In this document: in pieces, positions 24,337 to 34,300 of the stretch | Numbering within the stretch: position 1 is the first letter of the stretch | How the letters are laid out: the number at the start of each line of letters is the position of its first letter | The notes under the pieces: model-generated | Seen by the model: only the letters and a program-made list of their open reading frames with translations | What the model was told of the DNA's origin: nothing | Database searches by the model: none | Made by a program: the position numbers and the translations under genes | Assembly: GCF_020520425.1 (NCBI RefSeq) | Contig: NC_079491.1 | Location: forward strand, 22,249,449-22,313,448 | DNA length: 64,000 nucleotides | From: Spinacia oleracea | Lineage: Eukaryota > Streptophyta > Magnoliopsida > Caryophyllales > Amaranthaceae | Reading direction: 5' to 3'

Positions 24337-25335
24337 CTAGCTTTTGAGCCCGTTCATAGAACGGGCGGTTGTATAATGGTTGTTCAGCTGTCTTTTAAAG
24401 TTTTAATTAGTGATGGCTTTTGATTTTTGGTAATATATGAATTAAATAGAGGTGTAATTTGAAGTAAGGGTGGCAATGGATCGGAGGTAGATTGGGCCGA
24501 TGGAGATTCATCCGCCTCCATCCGTCAACTTTTCATCCATCATCCAACTCATTCGTCACTCCATTTACCCTCCATCCACATCCGACTCATCCATCATGCA
24601 TCCGCGGATGAATCAGGTGGATCGGATGATTAGCCGGTGTAATAAAAATTATCGTCAATTTTATTTATAATATCAATCAATATAAAGCAATATGTGTTAA
24701 TATAGTGGACAATGAATTATAATTTTGATACATTTACATTATAAAATAACCAAAAATGCTAATAATAAAAAAAATATTAGGTAATACATACGGGATTATA
24801 TTAATAATTAAGTAATTGTAGTAACCAAAATTAATAATTTTAACGGATGGATGGATGGATCAGATGATGGATCGGGGTGACGGGTTGGATGAAGCTCCAC
24901 CCGAATCCGACCCGACCCATCACCCGATCCACGCGCCACCCATTTAACAACAGTGTTTTATCGGGTTTCAACCATAATTCGGTTCGGGTTGTTCGAATAT
25001 CCGTCGGACTTTGATGAAATTGTCACCCCTAATTTGAAGGTTGAAAAAATATAAAAATTATATGTTGAATTAATATTGAATGTTAAAGTGGTGAATTAAG
25101 TGGAAGAGGTTAATGTGTGTATTGAACTATTAGTAATTGATGTTGAATAAGGAAGATGAAGTGGAAGAGGAGTTAAAGTAGTAAAACATAGAAACAATAA
25201 TAATAATAAATAAATAAAAAAAACTAATAATGAATTGATGAATGAAATGAGAGATGACACATGACTTCCAATAATCTATGGTGACACATGGCTTCCAATA
25301 ATACATGGTTATCCTTTTTAAATACTAGGTATAGA
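24337..25335 (-). mobile_element. Non-autonomous Helitron carrying a hAT MITE
   Basis: On the minus strand it starts A|TCTATACCTAGTATTTAAAA (T at 25335). It ends with hairpin GCCCGTTC-tat-GAACGGGC (24366-24348), seven bases, then CTAG (24340-24337) followed by T. All classical Helitron termini are present. Without the hAT MITE and its TSD it is about 424 bp. A related copy in the opposite orientation lies at 25985 onward. Confidence 0.8.
24465..25031. mobile_element. hAT-type MITE with G-rich arms (copy 1)
   Basis: The 567-bp element is flanked by exact 8-bp repeats ATTTGAAG (24457-24464, 25032-25039). Termini are TAAGGGTGGCAATGGATCGG and the complement of TTGTCACCCCTA. The left arm has repeated TCCATCCG/CATCCAAC units, the centre is AT-rich, and the right arm has GGATGGAT and CCCGACCC repeats. 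The 8-bp TSD and TAGGGNTGNCAA-type terminus fit hAT. Confidence 0.87.
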
Positions 25336-25984
25336 TTAAAGCAGTTGACAAAGAACAATCCCACGTCTTGCGCCAGGAGCTCCAACATAACGTCTGAATC
25401 TGACGCAAAACTCTAAAAATGACTTTATTTGTCAGAGCAGGCGCAACACACCAACACTTTGGCAGTTTGGCGTAAAGTGCCTATCTTCTGGCAAAACAAT
25501 CAAATTGTCATCAGGCGCCATTGCAAATTGAATGCCATGGGGTATGCGTTGTGCGCTATAAACGTACCCAAATAACTTATTTTTAAGATAAAAAGAATAC
25601 ATAAAAAAATGGTAACTACATGCCACTTAAGCACCCCACCCCCCAACTGCTGGGGTGCCTGCTATTGAACACAAACAGGAGGGAGCTGCTCACATATTTC
25701 TTATTTATGCTAATGTTATTCGAATTTCTGAGTCTTTTGAGTGTTTCTTATGTATACATGGTAGGTGAGCGGGTAATACGTTAGCGCATTCAGTTGCTAG
25801 GTGGGATACTAATGATGTAATGAAACGTATATGTATGAACTCATTCCCCCAAAGTCTATTGGCTACGACGGAAATTGTTCTAATATAATCATGACCGCTC
25901 GGTCCTTCCCTCACAAATAAAAAAGCACCTCACCCCCCATAGCCGATAAATAAAAAAAAAAAATTGGGTGTAAAAAATAATTTA
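25336..25984. other. Intergenic spacer between two Helitrons
   Basis: Contains a perfect 8-bp stem hairpin GCACCCCA...TGGGGTGC (25631-25638 / 25651-25658). Two minus frames (25432-25626, 25705-25914) look more protein-like than their surroundings, but I do not recognise them. They may be fragments of captured coding sequence. Confidence 0.4.
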
Positions 25985-26349
25985 TCTATATGTAGTATTT
26001 TAAAAGGAAAATCATAAAAAATTAGATGACACGTGTCACCCCCATTCTTCATCCATAAGTCTGTTTTTTTCTTTTTGAAATTTTTTGTTTTTGTTTGTTA
26101 TACGAAATATTTTACAGTTTCGACACCTCTTCCACTTCATCTATCTTATTCAACATCAATTCACCATTTAATTAAGTATATGTTTATTCAATTTCTTCCA
26201 CTCCATCTCCCTCTTCAACACTACCATCTAATTTATTTATGTTTTTTCAACTTTCAAAATTTGCCTCTACATAAATCCTACATTCCACTAAAATCACAAG
26301 CTCTAAATAAAATTAGCACTTTAAAAGACGGTTTAACAGTCACTATATA
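25985..26349 (+). mobile_element. Helitron copy 2, 3' end altered
   Basis: It begins A|TCTATATGTAGTATTTTAAA (T at 25985) and aligns along most of its length with the Helitron at 24337-25335, for example CCTCTTCCACTTCATC at 26128 onward and CTTTAAAAGAC near 26320. The GC hairpin and CTAG-T end are missing: similarity stops near 26349, where an inverted repeat begins. A CTAG at 26389-26392 is followed by G and is not a convincing terminus. It lies in the upstream region of the RING gene and contains the palindrome GACACGTGTC (26028-26037). Confidence 0.65.
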
Positions 26350-26355
26350 ATTTTG

Positions 26356-26455
26356 TCATCAATTGTTACTCAAATACTAAAACAGACACTAGGAGTGACA
26401 CGTGTATGTATACAATTTAATGCCCAAATTTATGTATTTGAGTAACAATTGATGA
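26356..26455. repeat. Perfect 21-bp inverted repeat
   Basis: The 21 bases at 26356-26376 (starting TCATCAATTGTTACTC) are the exact reverse complement of 26435-26455, separated by 58 bp containing ACACGTGT. It could form a hairpin or be the termini of a tiny MITE. It begins where similarity to the Helitron ends. Confidence 0.75.
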
Positions 26456-26957
26456 TAACAAATTCGTTTTCTTCGTTTTTATTCATTAAATCAAACATTA
26501 AATTATTAAATTAACATAGAAAATAATAGAAAAAAATAATGTTCTCTTTCTTTTAGCTAATCAAATGTGTTTTTTCCCCCTCTAAAATGTATTTCGATTT
26601 TGTAACTCAATATACAATTATAACTCAAACTATATCCAACATTTCATGACATCAATCGGACCACTAACTAATTCATTTTTAATAATTTATACTCTGTAAT
26701 TTTATTACCGACTATCAAACGATTAAATGCTTAATGCGTTTGGTTTATAGACTAGTCAAAATAAACAACTTTTGACATAGTCAACAAAATAGAAACCGGA
26801 AAGAAAGCCTTCTTCAGTGTCCACGAATCTACTCCGCAAAAAAAAAAAAAAACAGCACGTTATAACAAAATTCCTTCCATACCTCTCCATCAAAACACAC
26901 ACCCCATTTCTCTCTCTTTCCCTTTCAACTTCCAGTTCTCCTCAAAAACCAATTCCA

Positions 26958-27995
26958 ATGAATTCAAATGGATCCACATTTTGGTGCCACAGATGCGACA
27001 GATTCATTAGGGTTCATACTCAACACATTGTAATCTGCCCAGATTGTGGCGGCGGATTTGTCGAAGGAATCGACGCTTCTTCCTCACTCTCTCCTCTTTC
27101 CCCAATCTCTCCTCCCACCACTACCACCACCACCACCAGGATGTTCCCACCTGCAAATCTCGACAATTCTCGGCTCATTCGAAGTTCTTCATCCTCGATT
27201 AATCCGGTAATTGCTCTTCCTAATTCAAGTGATGATACTCAACTTCCTAATTATCAATTGTTTTATGATGATAGCTCGGGTTTGGGGCTGCGTCCTTTAC
27301 CGGTTAGTATCGCCGATTTTTTAATGGGTTCGGGTTTTGATCGAATTCTTCATCAATTAGGCCAGTTAGATTTCAATAGTAGTTTGGATAATCCGCCTGC
27401 TTCAAAATCAGCGGTAGAGTCTATTCCTGTTGTACAGATTGTGGCTAGTCATGTAGGATCTGAATCACATTGTGCAGTTTGTAAAGAAGAGTTTGAGATC
27501 GATACTGAAGCTCGTGAATTGCCCTGTAAGCATATTTATCATTCGGATTGTATACTTCCGTGGCTGGTGTTGCATAATTCTTGCCCCGTTTGTCGGTTCA
27601 AGTTACCAACTGATGATATGAGTGGGAATGAGGGTAGGGGTTCGGATTCAGTTGAAGGGATGATGGTGGGGTTGAGAATATGGAGACTTCCTGGTGGAGG
27701 TTTCGCTGTTGGTAGGTTCATGGGTGGGAGAGGGACTACAGAGGAGGGTTTGTTTCCTGTTGTTTATACAGAAATGGATGGAGGGTTTGGTAACAATGAT
27801 GATTTCAGGAGGATTTCATGGCCGTTAAGGGAGAGGAGGTCAGGAAGGAGTAGGGGATGGACTCGTGCTTTTCGTAGTTTCTTTACTTTCTTCCGGAGAA
27901 ATAGAGATACATCATCATCATCTGGTTCGAGTGTTGTTCGTTCCCGCTCATTATTCAGGAGGAGACAGAGTGAAGGATGGACATTTGGTGTTTAG
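26958..27995 (+). CDS. RDUF1/2-like: RING-H2 E3 ubiquitin ligase with zinc ribbon and DUF1117-like C-terminus (RDUF1/2 type)
   Basis: 345 aa, no intron. Residues 9-36 form a zinc ribbon (WCHRC... then CPDCGGGFVE; C10, C13, C27, C30). A low-complexity S/T/P linker follows. The RING-H2 finger is canonical, C172-x2-C175-x14-C190-x-H192-x2-H195-x2-C198-x10-C209-x2-C212, with proline before the final cysteine pair. The C-terminus has the DUF1117 signature WRLPGGGFAVGRF and PVVYTEMDGG, then an Arg/Ser-rich tail. Known role of the family: ubiquitin transfer from an E2 to substrates; Arabidopsis RDUF1 and RDUF2 act positively in ABA-dependent drought response. The frame is open 47 codons further upstream (26817), but that extension is lysine- and serine-rich, whereas the family start (MNSNGSTFWCHRC) is at 26958, after a CT-rich leader. 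An ACACGTGT ABRE/G-box lies at 26398-26405. Confidence 0.93.
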   Translation: MNSNGSTFWCHRCDRFIRVHTQHIVICPDCGGGFVEGIDASSSLSPLSPISPPTTTTTTTRMFPPANLDNSRLIRSSSSSINPVIALPNSSDDTQLPNYQLFYDDSSGLGLRPLPVSIADFLMGSGFDRILHQLGQLDFNSSLDNPPASKSAVESIPVVQIVASHVGSESHCAVCKEEFEIDTEARELPCKHIYHSDCILPWLVLHNSCPVCRFKLPTDDMSGNEGRGSDSVEGMMVGLRIWRLPGGGFAVGRFMGGRGTTEEGLFPVVYTEMDGGFGNNDDFRRISWPLRERRSGRSRGWTRAFRSFFTFFRRNRDTSSSSGSSVVRSRSLFRRRQSEGWTFGV

Positions 27996-29962
27996 ATTGA
28001 AAGTTTGATTTAGCAAAGAGATTGTTGTTCCAATTGAGGTGCCACAGTCTACTAATCAGTAATAAATGTTGTTTTCTTGTTTGGTTAGTGTATATAGTTA
28101 CATGAATGGTAGAAGGATCAGGAATTAATAGCATTTCCATGTCTCACTTAGGCTTAGTTTCAGATACTGGGATACTATCTTGTACTTGAGTTATAGTGAT
28201 GAAATAATCTGTATTAAGATTTTTGATAACTTATTCAATAAATGATCTCTTGTTATCTTCTTTGATCATGTATCTTTAGTTCCAATGACATACTCGAGCA
28301 GATTCAGTTCTAACACTGGCAATGAAATTGGGAATGGCTTGTTTTACAGCAGAACACTGATATCAGCTGACAATCTGACATTACTTGTAATCTCTGGGGC
28401 GAATATGTTTGGGTTCTGCTGGACTAGATAAGAAGATTCCAATAACCAGGGAAGCGATACTAGTATATTCTAGTTCAGTCTCTTTCATGTTTTAGTTCCT
28501 ATTTGGATTTGCTTTTGGCTGTGATTAGACAGCAATTTCAGTTATGGAGATTAGTAGTGCTGAAAGATGATGTCTAGTAATGGGACCATGGGCTTACATC
28601 AACTCCACCATCAAAATTGTAATCGTAATCACTGTATATTGCTTTCTTACAACTATCTCATGCACGTAGATCTGACACGATTTTCCATTTCATGATTGTT
28701 GATTACCTAATGGGAAATTTCTACTTTGGTTTACAAACTCTTTTCGTTGCAACATTCAACACTGACTTACGTTTATTATAATTCAAGGTGTATTTTAAAG
28801 GTTTGGGATTCTACATACCTAAGTACCTCGAGTTTGAGTAATTCACTTTTTACTACCTCAATTTTACAAAATTGTTCCTTCCCACTTTGAGCACCTTGCC
28901 TTTGACATGTCAACTTCTCATCAAATTGACAATGTAGCTTGTATAGCTTTTTTTATTTTTATTTTTATTTTTTACTTTTAACTTATAGAATTAAGGAAAA
29001 TTTCCCAAAAACCTATGTTCTTCCAGCAAAACCTTTTTAACTATTAGGTTATTATAATTCCATTTTGGGTGTACGTTCAAAGCAGTGATAACCTTTGGGT
29101 AATAACTCAAACGTAGGAGTAAGAGCATTTGCGTGGTAACTTTCAATCTTTCATTAAAGTCAAAGAGCAATTCTATTATTAGAAATCTGATCCTATCCTA
29201 ATGCAGATTGTTGTCTGCTTGATAATGAAGCACTTAAGCTTCTGATCACATGAAAGAGCATTGAAACTAAGAGCAGAATGCTTGTTTTGATCATAAGATG
29301 GACTGCATTGACACATTGTCACACCTCGGACACTGACTGCGCTCTCTTCTACAATGAAAAGTATCCTATTGATGTTTCGCGTTTTGTTTTCCACCACAAT
29401 ATAGCCATCTCCAAGTATTTGGAGGTTTTATGTTACAGTCACAACACGCCCTAGGGCAAAACTTTGAACTAAACTTTCATATATTTCTCCAAAGTATATA
29501 CTGAACTGTATTTTAATGGTTCAGGGACTGAAGTATACATGAACAGTGTCATCTCTATAATATGATTGAACTAGAATTCAAAGTTTTATCATAAAATGTG
29601 GTGTATTTATAAGCAAATAAAACGATCATTCAACTTCAAACAACAATATGCATGACAGTAGGACAAATTTATCAGAAGGTAATATTAATATGGATATATA
29701 ATTGGAACTTGTGGACAATTCTTTATATATTATTCCCAAAATTGATTTAACTCTAAAAACATCTGAACTTTGGAGTCATATTCTTACAATAATGTCCATT
29801 GAAATTTAACACTTACAAATTGTGCCGGAAAGTATCTAAAAATACAATTCTTAATTGAATAAATTAAGATTATTATGGGAATATGACCTCCAAAGTTTGG
29901 TCTACTGTAAGTTAATCCAAAGATGGAACTAATAATGTATGTACTATGTAGGCGGTGGTGAT
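27996..29962. other. 3' flank of the RING gene and intergenic DNA
   Basis: The first few hundred bases are T-rich and probably the RING 3' UTR (AATAAATG at 28060 and 28238 are candidate poly(A) signals). The rest has no coding signal or recognised repeat. The 72-codon minus frame at 29179-29397 lacks any family resemblance. Confidence 0.5.
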
Positions 29963-30431
29963 TTATTTGTCGACTTGATTGAGCTTGCCGAGGCCATTGC
30001 AGTTAGCACATACAATTTGAGCTAAATCCTTGCGAGCTGCATTTGCCCTCAGCGCGCCACCACCTGATTTCCTTACAAAACCAGCACCATCGCATTCTGG
30101 GCAACTATTATTAATACACATATTTATGAGTTATATATAGTATTTGCGAATGTATAATAAACAAAAATTAAAGGGATGGGAAGAAATCATACGTATCCTT
30201 GCGGGAAAAGATGATGGGAAAGGCAGTACCAAGCAGAGCAACTACAGCAGCACCAGCAATCAAATAAGTGGTGCTATCAGATGATAAATCTCCTGATACC
30301 GCCTTCACTGTAAACCTCTTCTTCTGAGGAGGACACTGGACCACCCATGAATTTCTTGCTGCTGCTGTTGGTTGTGATGGTTTCAATGGATTTATCAGAA
30401 ATTGGGATTTGAAGGAAGTCATGGATGCCAT
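29963..30431 (-). CDS. Chloroplast-type membrane protein with two CxxCxGxG (DnaJ-type) zinc motifs
   Basis: Two exons, 30193-30431 and 29963-30104, join through an 88-bp GT/AG intron in the codon for T80 (AC|T), giving 126 aa. Residues 1 to about 45 look like a chloroplast transit peptide (S/K/P/A-rich, starting MASMTSF). Residues 55-75 are one hydrophobic helix (YLIAGAAVVALLGTAFPIIF). The C-terminus has CPECDGAG (81-88) and CANCNGLG (112-119), DnaJ cysteine-rich motifs, ending in lysine. Proteins with such motifs in plastids act in redox or assembly of photosynthetic complexes, but two motifs rather than four means only half a DnaJ zinc module. I recognise it as a conserved plant protein of uncertain function and give no symbol. 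Thylakoid location is inference. Confidence 0.88.
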
Positions 30432-30523
30432 TTAGCTTACAACTTTTCAGGGGATTTTTGGTAAGGTAAAGCCAATGAAAGGGTGTGCTTAAATTAGCAG
30501 GATGCTAGTTTAGTGGATAAGAG

Positions 30524-30533
30524 GCCACGTCAC
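30524..30533. promoter_or_regulatory. G-box/ACGT element upstream of the plastid zinc-motif gene
   Basis: GCCACGTCAC (GTGACGTGGC in gene sense) lies about 95 bp upstream of the start codon, with GGATAAGAGG and GGATAAGG (I-box-like GATAA cores) at 30515-30524 and 30561-30568. Paired G-box and I-box motifs are common in promoters of light-regulated photosynthesis genes. Functional use is inference. Confidence 0.5.
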
Positions 30534-31398
30534 AGATTTCATACTCTCCTGTAACTACTTGGATAAGGTTCTTATGTCCCACTTTCACTCATCTGTCATC
30601 TGTCATCTGTGGAGGAAGTATCAGTTCTAAGCTTGGTTAAGACAACTTTGGCCAGGTCAATCTTTTCTATTCCAAGTTCAAAACAAAACAAAAGCAAAAT
30701 AATAATCTATATTCTGTTAGAAGACAGGGATTGGTTTTGGATGGAAAATCCTTGATAATGAAACCCAGATTATCCAATCTGAATCTGAAACAACTCCCTC
30801 ATATCGAATTTATTCTTCGAGTTCCCTTTTTTACAGTTTCGAAATATTCCTTATCAAATTATACAACAAAGAGGATATCATATTATGCAAGGTTTTTCTA
30901 CTTGGATTCCTTTCTTTTTGTATGAAGAAACACTTCCATTGATTGCTATTTCAGATTCTAAATACACCAATATATTACAATTTTCTTGTGTTACAAAACA
31001 ATTGTGTGATACAAAATAATTGATGAATCCTATCATCCTAAATGATGGAGCTGAGGCTTCAGCTGGGTTTGATGATCTCCAGTTGTGTACCAAAAGATCA
31101 GCCACTGACAGTTTCTTTATCTCTCGAAAATCCAGTATTCCGTAACTCCGGATCTGAAGTTTTTACTGACGACTATCCACATCAAATAATCATTTTACCT
31201 TTATGAAGTATGTTCACTAATCTGTAGTGGCAGCCTCAAACTTGCATTTACACAGACATGAGAACCATTGAACTGTGTTTGCTACCACTGCAGCTGCGCG
31301 TAAAACAATCAAACTGGAAGAAGGAACTGTATGAGCTCTCAGGACCACCATGTAAACTGAATGGCTTTGCTTCATAGCTAAAATTATTGCAATTCTTT

Positions 31399-34300
31399 TC
31401 ATTCAGATGATGGTTCAGTAAGCTTATCATATGCCGTAGGGAAGCGTAAACCTGAACCAATGTGGCCTGAGGTAGGGCATATCCACCTCAAGACATTTGG
31501 ACCAAGGACCTAATAAAGAGGAATCAACCAGACAAGTAATTAGAGAAAACAATATTATCAAGAAAAAATAGATTTGCTTAAGAAATGGAAAAATAGTCTT
31601 TTAGGAAAAGCAAAGAAAAAAGAAACTGGCAGTTAAAAATCTTATTTATCAAAAAAAAATAATAAGAAGAAACAACGCACCTTCTTGGCGAATTTTTAAT
31701 ACTAACCCAGACTTTGTTAAGAACTGGAATAGGGGTATTTTATGAATTTCTGAAAGTCGAGGGGCATTTGGTGAATTTCGCCAAAATTCGGGGGTATTTC
31801 ATGAAAAATCCGTACTTTTTAATTCATTTCTTTTAACTTTTTAAGCATGAAGTAACAATCAATAATAATAGAATAAATAACAAAAAAAAATTAACCCCAA
31901 CAATCCAGGAGCCATGGAGAAAGTTAAATGCCCCCTATGAATCTATCAATCATCTCAAATGCCTAAGTCAGAACTTGTGCGACTATCCTTACATGCCCTC
32001 TATAAGTCTGAAAATCTTAAGATTTAAAGCATTATAGTATTAGTATGAAGCTTTATATGGTCATTACTTTACTCATCTGCCTTTATGAGTTTAAGGGATT
32101 TATGTTTTCTTCCCTCAACCCTAGTTCTGCAGAGGGAGTCTCTATGTATACGCTATAATCTCAGAAGTCAGACAACTCCCTCAAGTACAGTCACACAGCC
32201 ACTATCCTAAGTTACTAGTCTTAGAAAATACTTAACTACGCTGAATCACGCATATATCGTTCCGCCATTAGATTGTGTCACTGTAAAATTACCTAAAAAC
32301 CATATCAAGCCAATGTAAATATGGCTAAAGCATATGCATTCCATAAGAACATATCTACATTATATTATCTTAAAAACATTTCAAAGGCAGCACCATAATG
32401 GCAACAATTAATTACAATCTCACAAAGCCACCAAGCATCAATATCTCACTAGGTGTGAGATAAACTAACAATCTATGATATGGGGCCTTTTTGCTCATAG
32501 GATACCGGGCCGATACCCATAAAGCCTACAAATATAAACATAGATTTCAAGAATACTCTAAGGCCCCAAACAACTGCAAACAATCTTTCAATTCCTTTTT
32601 TCTGCCTTCCACAGTTCCACGTCACAGAAGGTTTTAGCAAGTCCAAAAACTGAAGAAAGATTACAAGCTAGCAAGTACTTATGGTTTCATTTAGTGTTGA
32701 CAGTGTGCTAATGAAGAATATTACTAAAAGTTGAACTATTATGTAAAGAGTAAATAGAGGACTGGGTTTGACAAAATAGCCTCTACAGTGTTCACCTTTC
32801 CCATATTTCATAAGCTACTGTTAGTCTTAATTACTTTATCAATACTAGAATATCCGGTACCCCAACTTGTCCAAAGAGTATTTTGTGTCAGCCCAATCTG
32901 ACCTCGGACAGTCAAAATGAGTCTGGGAAGGGATTGACGAATACAAAGCTTGGATCTTGGCCTTTGTTGCCAGTGAAAATAAATTAATGTGTACATTATA
33001 CCTTGAGGCCTCAAATGATTTAAAATCTATCCTGAAAAGTTGCAAACAAGAACACTCAAATCCATGCTCACATCTGATCCTTAACCACGAGCCCAAGAAA
33101 CAGACTAAAAGCCTTCTCCCAGAACACTTTTTTCTGTTTCTTTATTTACTTATAAAAAAGTTCAAAGAATACTAAAAATATCAGTCAAGTTTAAATTAGT
33201 AAGAAATTCAGTAAAATACTCTACTATATTTAGAAAACATCAATAATAAAGATGAAGAGATAAGTTCAAATGTTTACTACACAAGAAATTGCTAAATTAT
33301 ACAAGTCTTATAATCTACAACAGAAAGCTAGAGCTCATAGCCCAAATCATACACATGAGGGTATTTTTGCACCTAGATCATAAAGAGGCTCGCCCAAATC
33401 ATATGCATGAGGGTATTTTGTGCACCTGGATCATAAGGAGGCTCACAGCCCAAATCAAATTGTAGGAACTTACCGAAGTTAAGTTGTCAAAAGCACCTAG
33501 ATCATAAGGATGTATGTACACTTCTCCTCCCTTCTCCGCAAGCCACATAGCTCTGACTCCTTCATAATACTGAATTGTATATACACAATAAAATGTAAGA
33601 CCATTCGGCAACTAAACAATAGAGAAGATGTTAATATATCTATATGATGGATGCAAACCTCAATAGTAGTCTTATTTCGTAGAGTGAGATAGATATGCCA
33701 ACCAAGGAGAACGCCAAGTGCTATAGTTAAAGGGAATATAAGTAGACATGATACCACCTGTGAAGAAAAACAAAAGTAAACAAAAAAAATCCCACATGGG
33801 TTCCAAACAAGACAAATACACATCTTAGATCCTAGAAAATAAAATAATTTTGAAACACAACAGTTACCCCAAATAAAATGGTAAAGAGAATGAAAAATGC
33901 AGTGGAAGTTTTACATATACAGTTCTTGATGATCCTTCATTCTGCTGTTCATCCTTTACAGTGTCGCTAACTATACTACCCAGAAGCAATACCTGAAAAA
34001 TGCAAAGGGATAAGTATCACAACTATACTTTTGAACATTTTTTCCTTCTGCAGCGCTCCAAAAAAAAAGGGTAAACAAATTAGCCCTAGTGATATACAGA
34101 TGATAAAACATGAACGTACCCCAGAGTGTATGCATGCTATTACAGCATAGAGGACAAAGACAAAGAAGGCCTTATAGTTTGTGTGGCCTACACAATTATT
34201 TATCCAGATACAGTGGTGGTCCTGCCATTCATAAAAGCAGAATTTCAATGCATATCCAGTATCCCCGATAATATGTTCAAGAAGACGCAAGAACAAAAGA

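Noticed and set aside
26817..26957. 47-codon N-terminal extension of the RING protein
   Set aside because: Lysine/serine-rich and CT-rich at DNA level; the conserved zinc-ribbon N-terminus starts at the ATG at 26958.
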